NCBI RefSeq assembly: GCF_001649575.2
Contig: NC_051449.1
Coordinates: 18,542,487 to 18,606,486 of the forward strand
Direction of reading: 5' to 3'
Length of the DNA stretch: 64,000 bases
Origin: Kryptolebias marmoratus
Taxonomy: Eukaryota; Chordata; Actinopteri; Cyprinodontiformes; Rivulidae
Position 1 is the first letter of the stretch. Each line of letters starts with the position of its first letter. The notes beneath the pieces were generated by a model. The model saw only the letters and a list, made by a program, of their open reading frames with translations, was not told where the DNA came from and ran no database searches. This document shows positions 1-13,321 of this stretch, piece after piece. The translations under genes and the position numbers were made by a program.

Positions 1-73
1 GCGAAAACACTGTCGTTGTTGTGCACGCAGAGGAAATACAACTCTTGTCCTGTTTTGTTTTTTTCTGTTGTAG

Positions 74-2968
<2,895 letters not shown>

Positions 2969-3184
2969 ATCCTCCTCTTTACAGCTTTAAACAACACAAC
3001 TGGCGTTTGTGACGTTTTGCCGATGCTCATATGTACCGTGTGCAAGTGTTGGAGATGCTGTTGGACTGACTTTTTGAGTTGACCTCAGCTGTACAAAGAA
3101 GAAATTCTGAGGTTCTAGGGGGAAAGTAAGGTGTTGTAAATATGCTGCTGTTTCTTCCAAATGTTTTTGACTTTTTTTTCAGTC

Positions 3185-3191
3185 AATTAAA
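3185..3191 (+). terminator. Probable poly(A) signal of mcm6
   Basis: An AATTAAA (ATTAAA variant) lies 217 bases after the mcm6 stop codon and is followed by a T/GT-rich stretch. Confidence 0.5.
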
Positions 3192-3463
3192 CTTGTCTGA
3201 ACTGTGTAAGTGCTCATTTCTTTCTGAAAATGTATAATAGACATACACACCTAGGTTTAAAAACATGTTTCCAAGTTGATGTTTTTTTGTAACTTTCATA
3301 AAGAGAGTTTAAAATGTTAGTTCAATTATTAAAAAAATGCTTTTGTAAACTCGTGTTTTGGTGAATTTTATATTAGTGCAATACCCGTTTTGACCACTAG
3401 ATTGAGCCTTCATGTTTACGTAAAGATGTACTGCGCATGTGCGTTTGTTGTTGCTCAACAAAC

Positions 3464-6445
3464 ATGGCGGCCTCCTGTGTGACTGCGGTGCGAACAGCTC
3501 TGACAGGTGAAACATTGTTACAGACGAAAATGGTCACCATTAGTGAATTTGACACATTAGCAGGTTTTATTTATAACTTAATAAATGAGGTTGTCTTTGG
3601 TGTGGTTTCACGACTTCGTTACCTTTTTGTTTTTTAGATGTTTTGTTTCGTGTTCTCACTTTTATCAGCATGCGTACATCCTAATAAGAGGTCGTCAAAG
3701 TTGTTTTAAAAAAAGCTTAAATTGACCCCTCAGGTTTGCACCTTGCTCCCTGCCGGTTGCTCCTCACGCAGCGCCTCCTGACCCCAGCAGCGTGTCACCG
3801 TTCGCGGCTCCACGTCTCCCCCTCTGCCGGGCTGTGGAGCTCCAGGGCCGGACCGCAGAGCCCGGCCGGCGGCGGGGCCGAGGAGGAGGAGCCGGAGGGT
3901 CCTGAATACATCCCCAGGAGGAAGGCGAAGAACCCCATGATGAAGATAGGCTATGCCTGGTGAGTCTGCGCCACTCCCTGCTCACACCCCTGCCTGTGTG
4001 CAGCGTCTCACGTACTACTACAAACACCAACAGAGGTTTTATTTTGATGCAAAAGTGACATAAAAAGGGGAGGTATGCGTGAAATAAATGAACATATTTG
4101 CTTGTATTTTTTGTTGGCACAAAAGAGGAGCAAGAAAAAATGATGAAGGATTTTATTTGGGGGTTAAATTGTAAGTAATTCCCAACTCTGGAGGAACACT
4201 ATCCTGCATGTTTTAGTTGTTTCCCTGATCTTCAGCAGGTCTTCAGGTTCTGCAGAAGCCTTTTAATCACTCAGTCATTCAAAGCAGAGAAACAACTAAA
4301 ACATGCAGGATAGTGACCCTCCAGGGTTGGGAACCACTGCTCCAAGTAGGAGGTAGAAATTCACCCAAAGAGTTTATTCCTCTGCAGCACTGGAACAATT
4401 CTTTCCTGCCATCTTATTGTTTTATAGTAACAACAGTAAATAGTGGAGATGGACCACTATCCACTGCCAAGGCAGCGTCGGTGTGCTCCACCAACAATTC
4501 ATTAAGTCTCTGAAATTATATGGATAGATGAGGTCAGGTTCTGATTTAAAATGAGAAGCTTCTCTGAGTGATAACAAAATGTTTATAACATTAACACACA
4601 TCATCCAACACTGTTCCCACTTATGTCTTGGAAGTAAATAAAATAATTTCTCTCATGTTATAGTTTACTGTTTATAATAATACAGAAAATTATAATTGCC
4701 CCAAATATTGTCTGTCCTCTCATCCAGATTAAATAACATTATTTATCCCCAAGAGGTAATTCAGTTCGGCACCCGAACTGAATTACCATATACACACAAA
4801 ACTTGCTGTTTTGTGTGTATATGGGCGTGAGAGTGCAGGTGGATATGCACAACAACAAGGATTAGCATTGTGTTTAAACCACTCGAGCCACTGGAATAAC
4901 TTGATGGCAGAAGGAATAACGGAGCTAGATAATCTGTTTTCCTGCATGGTGCCATGAAGCGTCTGACTGAAGGCATTGATAGGACTTCAGAGGCCAGGAT
5001 GTTGTCCTGTCTGGATACTGTTTTGCCCATAAGAAATGCAGATGCCTCTGCTGCACCCCTATTATATCGGAGCAGAGCCTAACAACGCTCTGAAGGTTGT
5101 TCATCAAAGGTTCAAATACTTTCAGTAAAAGACTGATAAAACATCAAGGAGTTTCCTTACAGATGTTCAGAGTGGAGTCTCTGCTGAGCTCGCTTGGATC
5201 TAAATCGATCTTGGGAAATATTTTAGGCACAGACTTTTTTTTTCAGCATTTTTAGGCTGAATGACAAAATTAATTAAAAGCTGGGTTTAAGCAAGCCAGC
5301 TGGCAGTAAACACGATCTGTGTAATGAGGTGAACTTTGTATGGGATGAGCTCAAACTCCACAATCAACAGAATAACTCTTAAAAAAGAAAAAGAAAACCC
5401 AAAAAACCTCCACCAAGGCCAGAGTTTGCTTTCATGGATTAAATTGTGATCCAGATCATGATCTGGATCAGCACCAAAATTTCATCCACTGTTTGTTTGT
5501 TTTTTGTGACAACCTCAACATTTCCTCCAAATCTGTTCATTAGTTTTTACCTAATCTTGTCTAACAGACAAGCAAACAAACCAATGGACACAACAGGAAA
5601 GAACTTCCTTGGTGGAGGTAACAAAAGGGTCACATGTAGGACCAGAGAGGTATACCTGTGACCTTGACCTTTGACCCCATGAACTTTGAAACCAACAAGC
5701 ATCATCTTTGACCCATGAGGTGTCCAGCTGTGCGGTTTGACTTCCCTTCATTACACTGTTGCAGAGTTAGAGCACTAGGTCAACTGTGACCTTGACCTTT
5801 GACCCCATGATCTTGAAATCAGTGGTGATGACCCTTGACCTAAATGTGTCCAGCTGTGCAGTTTAGCGTTCCTGATGTAAAGCTGTCGGGTTAGAGCACG
5901 GGCTGATCTGTGACCTTGACCTTTGATCACTTCTTCCTTGTACCATGTTTGATGTTTGCTGCAAATTTTCATCCTTCATAACTTTCTGAGTAATCTTGTC
6001 CACAGACAGAATGACCTCTTCGGTGGAGGTGAGATACAGGAACCAGAGTGACTTTGGTAAATTAAGGAAACAATCAGCAGTTTCTCTCTGTTGCCTCAAA
6101 CTTGTACATAAATAGGTAGCAACTATTCCATTAGGTAACACTAACGAAACATGGTGCTTCGGGGCAGAGCTGAAAATATTGCAGTTTATTTAGAAGCGTT
6201 ACAACTCTTGCCTTTAAGCATCTGGATCATTTTCCTCAGTCTCACTCTTTCGTCTCATCTCTCTCTGTGTGTTCAGGATGATAGGACTACCCACGGGCAT
6301 AATCGGATTCCTTCTGGCCAAGAGGCAGGTGGACAAAAACCGCCTGAAGCAGCTGAAGGTCCGACGGAGGATGAAACAATCGAACGAAGGCGAGTACGAG
6401 GGGAGTCGCTATCAACAACACGCACAGAGCGTAAAACTGGACTAA
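3464..6445 (+). CDS. Small membrane-anchored protein of unknown function (about 145 aa)
   Basis: I do not recognise a named gene. Three exons join in frame: 3464-3506, 3734-3959 and 6277-6445 (TAA). The start codon lies in AACATGGCGG, a good Kozak context, about 500 bases after mcm6 on the same strand. The first 30 or so residues are rich in Arg, Leu and Ala with few acids, which suits a mitochondrial targeting peptide. A Gly/Glu-rich stretch follows, then an EYIPRRKAKNP motif, then a single hydrophobic segment (around MIGLPTGIIGFLLAKRQ). The tail is a very basic helix (LKQLKVRRRMKQ) ending in a soluble acidic/Gln-rich end. This layout resembles short eukaryotic families of unknown function with one C-terminal membrane anchor, possibly DUF4748; that name is from memory and unchecked. 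The gene structure itself is well supported by three matching splice phases. A mitochondrial location is inference. Confidence 0.75.
4180..4340. mobile_element. Short hAT-type MITE, palindromic family, copy 1
   Basis: Inverted arms pair CTATCCTGCATGTTTTAG with CTAAAACATGCAGGATAG around a short centre. The same arms recur at 30940, 32758 and 61557, so this is a dispersed family. This copy has decayed outer ends (CTCTGGAGG against CCTCCAGGG). It sits in intron 2 of the small membrane-protein gene. Confidence 0.7.
4755..4824. repeat. Two adjoining perfect hairpins
   Basis: The first is a 15-bp perfect stem (4755-4769 with 4773-4787, loop CAC). The second is a 17-bp perfect stem (4786-4802 with 4808-4824, loop TTGCT). 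The two share bases 4786-4787. They lie in a larger interspersed-repeat-like stretch (about 4600-5100) in intron 2; the sequence just before resembles a fish LINE 3' end. Confidence 0.65.
5445..6030. repeat. Interspersed repeat with three CTTGACCTTTGACC units
   Basis: The block starts with GTGATCCAGATCATGATC and ends near CGGTGGAGGTGAG. Similar pieces recur at about 23280 and 51780-51860 (AGTAATCTTG...GGAGGTAACAAAA), so it belongs to a dispersed family. Within it the unit TGACCTTGACCTTTGACC occurs at 5659-5676, 5787-5804 and, with one change, 5911-5928. No coding potential was seen. Confidence 0.65.
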
Positions 6446-6691
6446 TGACGCTCTGCGTGGCAGATATGACTCCCATCATATCCTGGACTACTGAGGAAAG
6501 ATAGGATTGAATAAAAAGAGGCCAGTGTGCATTTAAATAAGAATTACCACTGGTGTCACTGCACATGAATCACAAGACACCCCAGCAAAGAAACAATTTA
6601 TTTTATATTAAAAAGCAAACAGCTTCTCTTAAAGAGCGATATGTATATTTACATTTAACCTACACCAGTGACATACAATGTTTTTGAGTTG

Positions 6692-6697
6692 AATAAA
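6692..6697 (+). terminator. Poly(A) signal of the small membrane-protein gene
   Basis: AATAAA lies 247 bases after the stop codon, followed by GT-rich sequence. An earlier AATAAA near 6510 is an alternative. Confidence 0.5.
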
Positions 6698-7246
6698 GGC
6701 TTTGGTGTAACTTTGACTTTGTTTATTTATACTAAATGAAGTCTTGAGAACCAGAAGGGACACTGCCATTTTTAAAGTAACACAATGGCACTAATGTAAA
6801 TAATAATAATAAAAACCTTCATTTTTGCAAATATTCCCTTATCTGAACTTAAAAAGCAGGAACAAATCTAACAATACAACAAAAAATGTATTTAGCCCTT
6901 TAAATCATAAAGTAAATATCTTTTCTGAACCTTAGTAACGATGATGATAGGACTGAGTAAAAGTGTAGAATATAAAGCCAGACTAACATGAAGTAGAGCA
7001 GATCATTGGCTGCTGTTGGAAGCACCGAGCTGTGCAGAGAACAATGTTTAGACACTTTGTCTTCACTTCGGTCCTGCGAGAGGAGAAACACGGCAACAGC
7101 TGGCATTCTGACGCCCGTACGTGTTTATATATAGTCGTATAAATATAAGTGCATCTTCTTGCGTCTAATTTACATTTTAACAAAATCAGATTCAGCCCTT
7201 AGACGTGTTCCCTGGATGGCCTCACGGCTTACAAAATACGACAAGT

Positions 7247-7252
7247 TTTATT
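7247..7252 (-). terminator. Poly(A) signal of tmbim1
   Basis: On the minus strand this reads AATAAA, 64 bases after the stop codon. Confidence 0.55.
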
Positions 7253-7315
7253 GGAAAAGCAGAGTGTGAAATAAAACTGTACAGAACAGCTTCCCAGTCT
7301 CCCCCCCCGGCCGTC

Positions 7316-10300
7316 TCATTTGCTGGAGGATCCTATAATCTGCAGCAGGAACAGGAAGATCTGGACGATGTCGACGTAGATGGAGAGCGCCGCAAACACG
7401 TACTCCTCCGGACTGATGGAGTGCTTCCTGTTTCCGATCAGCAGCTGCGTGTGGTACGCCAGGAACTGCGAGAACACGGAGAAGATCAGCGTGCGATCTG
7501 AAAACAAAACAAAAGGAAAAAAAACCCCGCAGGAGCTCGGCTCCGAGGTGAAACACTCACCAAGGTGAAGACGATGGCTCCTAAACCTGCGTAAACCATG
7601 TGAAGCCAGTAAATCTGCAACGACGACAAACAAGTCGTTAGGAGACGCGGCAACGCGAAGGCGCCGTGACCGATGGGTTCGTTTCCCCGCCGACTTCAGC
7701 TCCAACTCACATATTTGAAGGAGAGCACAATGGCTGCAATGATGCCGGTCACAAACATCACGATCCCGAGGACACAGAAAAGGCCCTGACACTTGGTGAA
7801 GTCGACCTAGAGGGCACGTTGGAACACGCTCGAATGGGTTACAGAGCAAACAAGCTGCAGCCATTTAACGTCTAAGCTGTCTCTCTCACACACACACACA
7901 CCTTCGTCTGGAAGCAGAACACGGTGACGGCGATGCACACGACCGCAGTGATCCCAAGAGCCAGAAACACCGCTTTTGTGTCGTAGTGACTAAAACCAAA
8001 TAAAAGACAGAATTAATACATAAAATGTGGAAAAATACTTGGCCTTTTTTTAAATCATATTGGGTGTTTTGTAATCTTTTTTTGTTTTGTTTTACCTGGA
8101 TATAGTCCCGGTCATGTAGGACAAAGCCAGGGTCTGAAAGAAGAAAAGGACAAAAATATTCAACTTTAAAAAAAAAAAGTTTAACCAAAAACAAACAGGA
8201 GGGAAGAAAAAAATTAGTTTAAAATCTCTTCTCATAAAAGGACTGAATAAGAAAAATAAACACTGATCTCCTAAAAAGAAAAATCACACAATTCAATTTA
8301 TTACTAAATATGAAAAAACAAATACTTTAATTTTTACTGAGACAAAGTGAATAAAACGGCTAAATAAAGGAATAAAAACTGGTTTAAAAAGGCACAAAAT
8401 CGGCACATTTTTTTCCTCGTATCGATGTCTCCTTAACTGAAAACAATTTGTAAGAAAAACTATAAGTGGACGCTAACTGTGTGTTTGTTTACCTACGGAA
8501 ACAGTAGTCAAACGTTAAGCTTGCGGCCATATTTGTTTACTTACAGAGTCCGGGCCGCCTAATGCGGGTTGATCCCGTGACTCGCGCTTCCTCGTTATCA
8601 GCCGAGTGCTTTGTTTACACTGAGTGCGTACCCGCATCCAACATATCTGCAAAACTACGGGAGTGAACTCGTTCAAACGGCACCGCCTGACATGGTTCAG
8701 GAGGATCTTTCTTGGCGATGAGTGCCTTTAGTTGCTTTTAATCTCCAAACTGAACGTTCGAAAACACGACTTCGGCAGTAAGTCTGACTATCGGTGGCAA
8801 AAGTGCGTGGTTCAGCTGTCCGAGCTGATAACAGACAGATAACATATCAAACACAACATACTGAATGTTTGATGAGAGTTGGGAGTGTGCCGACTCGTTG
8901 CTCAGTGTTATTATTTCTAACACTAAGGCCACGGCTACTTAAAGTTAGCAGTTAAACAGCGGTATTTTAGTCCAAGAATAGACTTGGTTTCAGTCCAGTA
9001 AATTTCAGTTTCTTGCTTCCCAGGACAGCTGCAAGACGTTTGACTCACAAAAATGAGCAGCAGAATAATGTTCCATGGGAACTTCCTCCTGAAAAACAAA
9101 AATAAATAAATCAATAAAACAGTGCTACAGTAATGTTGCTCCAGCATTATTATTTAGGCCCAGCGTTCCTATTAGCCGTGGCAGCCATCTTGAACTGGGC
9201 TGACTCCGAAAGTTAATCAGTTGTAGATGAATATCCAGTGATCACTCTCTGAGAGTTTCATTAAAATACAGCCACTGGTTCATGAGATATTTTGCTAACA
9301 GACAGACACACATACAGGCAGAAACAGTGTTAAAACCAAGCACTCACCGAGGGCCCTTACAGCAAACCAGCACCATGTGGGTGACGAAATAGATGGCACT
9401 TCAAACGGAAAAAGACAATTATTAATGTAGAAGTATGCATCTGAGCTCGTTCGCTTTTATTTCAACGTTTGAGATTTTAATGTAGTGACGTTAAACTCAC
9501 TACGACGCCCAGTACACGGCTTGGTTCCTCCGTACAAACGATTTGACAGGTTCTCTGCGGGAAACAAGAAAAAAGGGGAAAAACTCAAACCCCGTGCTGT
9601 CACAAATGAGCGACTGCAAATCTGCATCGGCTCCCGGCGCGGGAACTTTAGCGGCAATGCACTCACGCGAAAGTGAATATGGCCACGATGGCGGTGGTGA
9701 CGAGCAGCTGCGACGCCAAAATGATGTAGACCTGGAAAACAGGCAGACGTGGGGTCAAACACAGGAAGGCGTGAGCTCAACCAGAAAACGGCCATGTTGT
9801 CATTTTAGAACGGAGAGGATGAATCTTCAAAAACGATGTGAAAAATACTTCAAATCTGATCCGATTTCCCCCCATATACACTATACACTAAGTGCATTAA
9901 TAGTCGTGCAGGTACATAACATTTTCCACAGAAAGCCCCCCCAAAGATAAGTTGTGACGCTGACTCTTTACACGGTCACACCTGACGTCTTAGACAACAC
10001 CGGCTGACTGAGTGTCGGAGCTTTTTGTGCCTGAATGATTTATGGGTTTGTGTTAAGTGGCTTCAAAAACAAACAAATTGTTCCTTTGGAGACGTTTAGC
10101 TACACAAAAAAAAAAAAAAAANNNNNNNNNNNNNNNNNNNNNNNNNNNNNNNNNNNNNNNNNNNNNNGGGGGCTTGTTAATAAGTAAAGAAAACTGTTCC
10201 AGGAATTCTGATGACAGCAGACGAACTGGAGTCCAATCAATCAAATGTGAGTGTGTTTAAAATACGTCCACATACAGGCATCGGATATGCAAGAAGAAAC

Positions 10301-11069
10301 ACACCGTAAAGACCAGAAATTAAATTTAATTTGGATCAGATATCTAATGTTTTGATGACTGTATAGTTCAACAGGGGGAAAGTAGAACAAAGCACAAGCT
10401 GAGCTGAAGGCTGAAGTTTTTCCATAATTTATATGTTTCTGTGAAGCGACTGAAAAATGACACAATAAAAAGCAAACAGTAGTTAATGGTCCATCTTTCA
10501 TACAGGTGCTGAAAAGGACCGTCTGAGGGGGGGGGGGGTTACCTTCCTGATGAAGGTGTGCCGGATGCTCAGGTCATCCCAGTTGCTGCCGTGGGCCGCA
10601 AACTCGTCTCCTGTGTTTTCGGGGTGAACAGAGATGTGATCAGAAATGATGGAAACCGGTGATGACGGCGTTAAAAAGGTAGACGTTTTATGAGACGCAC
10701 GATTTAAAACGACCTCCTACCTGAGCTCAGGACATCTGATGGGATGGTGGGTGGGATGACAGGAGGCATGGGAGGAGGGGGTGGGTAGCCGCCACCCTGA
10801 GGCCCGGCGGGGTGGGGCTGTCCCGGGTAGGGTCCTGGAGGATACCCGCCTGGCTGGCCTGGGTAAGGTCCAGGAGGATACCCCCCTGGCTGGCCTGGGT
10901 ACAGAGGTGCGTTTGGCCCAGATGGGTACGGAGCAGACGGGTGGCCTGGCTGGGGACCGCCGTAGGAGGGGAAGCCATAGGCAGGCGGTGGTGGGTAGCC
11001 CCCACCCTGAGGTGGGTACAGCGGGCCGTGGGACTCATCGTACCCTGGAGGGTAATCTGACCTGGACAT
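7316..11069 (-). CDS. tmbim1: Transmembrane BAX inhibitor motif protein 1 (Lifeguard/RECS1 type)
   Basis: Eleven minus-strand coding exons join in frame: 10721-11069, 10543-10610, 9667-9731, 9501-9554, 9348-9398, 9049-9088, 8096-8133, 7902-7989, 7711-7806, 7561-7614 and 7316-7465 (TGA). The product is about 350 aa. Residues 1-115 are a Pro/Gly/Tyr-rich cytosolic tail with two copies of a PGQPGGYPPGPY unit. The SNWDDLSIRHTFIRK motif introduces a seven-helix BI-1 domain with motifs FVRRN, FPWNIILL, YMTGTIS, FCFQTKVDFT, YWLHMVYAGLGA and ISPEEYVFAALS. These match TMBIM1 better than GRINA. The family sits in Golgi, endosome or lysosome membranes and moderates cell death and Ca2+ handling. The last exon most likely begins at 7465 (acceptor CTCGCAG), giving FTL-FLAY as in relatives. 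Residue 306 is His (codon 7451-7453) where relatives have Asp. The a/b paralogue was not settled. Confidence 0.93.
9140..9330. repeat. Dispersed repeat with CAGCCATCTT ... GGTTCATGAGATATTTTGC
   Basis: The pair of motifs recurs in the same order at about 13070-13170, and partly at 1940-2020, 11470-11520 and 23465. It is a dispersed non-coding family, lying here in a tmbim1 intron. Confidence 0.5.
10122..10167. other. Assembly gap (46 N)
   Basis: A run of N follows a poly-A tract and precedes a poly-G tract, inside tmbim1 intron 2. No exon is missing: the flanking coding exons join in phase. Confidence 1.
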
Positions 11070-11689
11070 GACGCCTGGGAGGAGCGAAGTAAGAGAAAAT
11101 TAAAGCATTAGATTACCGCAGGAGAATCATTCCAGTGTTAGATTACAACTCTGACGGGAGGATAAAGACATCTCACCGGGGGAAAAAACAAAGTGATCAA
11201 ATCCTGATTGTTTCCTGAATGTTAATAAAGTTTATGCGACTTGAAAACTGCCAAACTAAAACTTTAACATAATTAAAAGCTTAACATTCACTGAAGGAAT
11301 GCATATTGCCCACAGTCTTTCATGCCAGAGTTTGAAACTAAGATCGTCTGCTGGGAATTGAGTCAAACCTCAAAAATGACGTCATGTGTGACGTCGTGTT
11401 GGGTTAGCACTCAGGGTACCTGCTGGGAATGACACTTTACCCGTAGATGCACATCCCATGATTACTTCCTGCAGGTTTCCTTGAAATCCATCACGAGATT
11501 ATTTTGCTGACGGACAAACAGAGCCGACTGCAACAGTTAATCTTGTGCAATCTGTTAGCGCCACGCGTTGGAGATGACTCAGCGACTACCACAACAAATT
11601 TCTGCCGAGTATCCGTGAAACCGACAAGAATTGCAGCCGTTCCTGTGCTTGCTGTGGCAGCCAATCAGCTGCAGATGTACGACCACCCC

Positions 11690-12790
11690 CACCCCCAAAA
11701 TGGGACGTTGCGTAACATGTAAATAAAAACAGAATGCATTAACTTACAAACCCCATAAACCCGTATTTTATTCACTGCGCTGTTTTAACTGTGAAATTGT
11801 ACCATTTTCTTTTTTAAATAATGAGATAGTTTTGAATGTGACGGCAGCAACGAGTCTAAAACAAAAGCTGGAACAGGTCCATGTTTCCCTCTGTGAGTCA
11901 TCCTCTCTTCTTTTAACAACAGCTGTAAACATCTAGTAACTGAGGAGAGCAGCTGCTGGAGGTTTTAGAGGAAAATGTTGACCCATTCTTGTCTGATGGA
12001 GGATTCAATCTGTTCTACGGTCCTGGTTCTTCGTTGCTGGATGGGAGCAGATGTTGGTCTAAAACCTGTTTATACTTTTCTGCATCGATGGAGCCTTTTC
12101 AGATGTGTAAGCTGCTCATGCAATAGGCATTAAGGCAGGTTTTTTAATTTGGCACTGATAATGGGCTGGATGGTCCCCCTCTTCTTCAGCATGGGGGACG
12201 TGGTTTCCAAAAAGAATTTCAGATTTTGATTTGTCTGACCACAGAACAGTTTCTCACCTTTCCTCCATTTCAAATGAGTTTTGGCTCAAAGAAGATGGCA
12301 GTGTTTCTGGATGATGTTTATATATGGCTTCTTCTTTTAATGATAGAGCTTTAAGCAGCGTTAGAGGATGGTACGGTGAACTGGGTTTACAGATAGTGGT
12401 TTGTGGAAGTGTTCCTGAGTTCATGTAGTGATGTCCAAAGAGTCATTTGAGCTCAGAGATTTTTCCTGATTCTTGAAATCTTTTGATGATGTTATGAGCT
12501 GTAGATGATGGGACATTCAAAGTCTTCCCAATTTTACATTGATGAACATTATTCTGAAACCGTTCCACTGTTTTTAGGCTCAGTTTGTCTCAGTCTGGTG
12601 AACTTCTGCCTGATTCAGACTCTCTAAAATGCTTTTTTCATACCCAGTTCTTTTACTGACCTGCTGTCAGTTAATCTAATTAGTTGCATGTTTCTTATTT
12701 GTACCAATAACTTTTACAGCCTTTTTTTGGCCCTGTTCCAACTTTTTAAAGGTGTTTAAAGGTCATGTTTTTTGCTATTGCAGGCAGCAC
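11690..12790 (-). mobile_element. Degenerate Tc1/mariner-family DNA transposon
   Basis: The left end (AAAATGGGACGTTGCGTAACA) and right end (CTGTTCCAACTTTTTAAAGG) look like decayed inverted ends. Read on the minus strand, a broken frame contains [14 protein letters not shown] (about 12200-12245), close to the first-Asp motif of Tc1/mariner transposases (WSDESKFE). Other segments resemble a helix-turn-helix region. Stops and deletions make it inactive. It lies in tmbim1 intron 1. Confidence 0.7.
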
Positions 12791-13321
12791 TGTGGAGAAG
12801 AGGGAAAAAAAAGATATCCACAATATTTACTAAACAAATTTCAGAAACTACTGAAAATCCTCAGCTTGAGAAACTAACAGCTTTGTGTTTCTAGATTTCC
12901 TAAGCAAATTCAGGGATCAGAAAAAAAAGAATCTTTCCTTGATGTAATAAATATCGCCAGCTGCCTGACGTGACAAAATTATAAACTAAGACGTCAGGAG
13001 ATCTGTTGGTGCACAAAACAGCTCAGAAGCTATAAAACTGACACCAGTGTTTAAGCTGCTTTAGCTGTGGTAACCATCTTAAATCTGGCTGACTTCAGAG
13101 GTTAGTTAGTTATACATGTTGAAGACATTTCAATAAAGTAGTGGTTCATGAGATATGATCATCACAGACATGATCACTTGCCCTTCATGGCGGTGAAGTG
13201 ACAGCAACGAGTCAGGTAATAAAAAAGATTTTTAGTTAAGCATAAAATGTTTTGCCAGTCCTGTTCCTGTTGTGTCCACGTGAGTGAATGAATACCATCA
13301 TCACTGTAACACTGTTTAAAC

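Noticed and set aside
7465..7497. Longer form of the last tmbim1 exon (acceptor TTTTCAG at about 7498)
   Set aside because: It would add RTLIFSVFSQ-type residues before FLAY and break the conserved FTLFLAY join; the inner acceptor fits the family exactly.
10053..10260. Frames crossing the N gap
   Set aside because: They contain unknown bases and poly-A/poly-T; no protein evidence.
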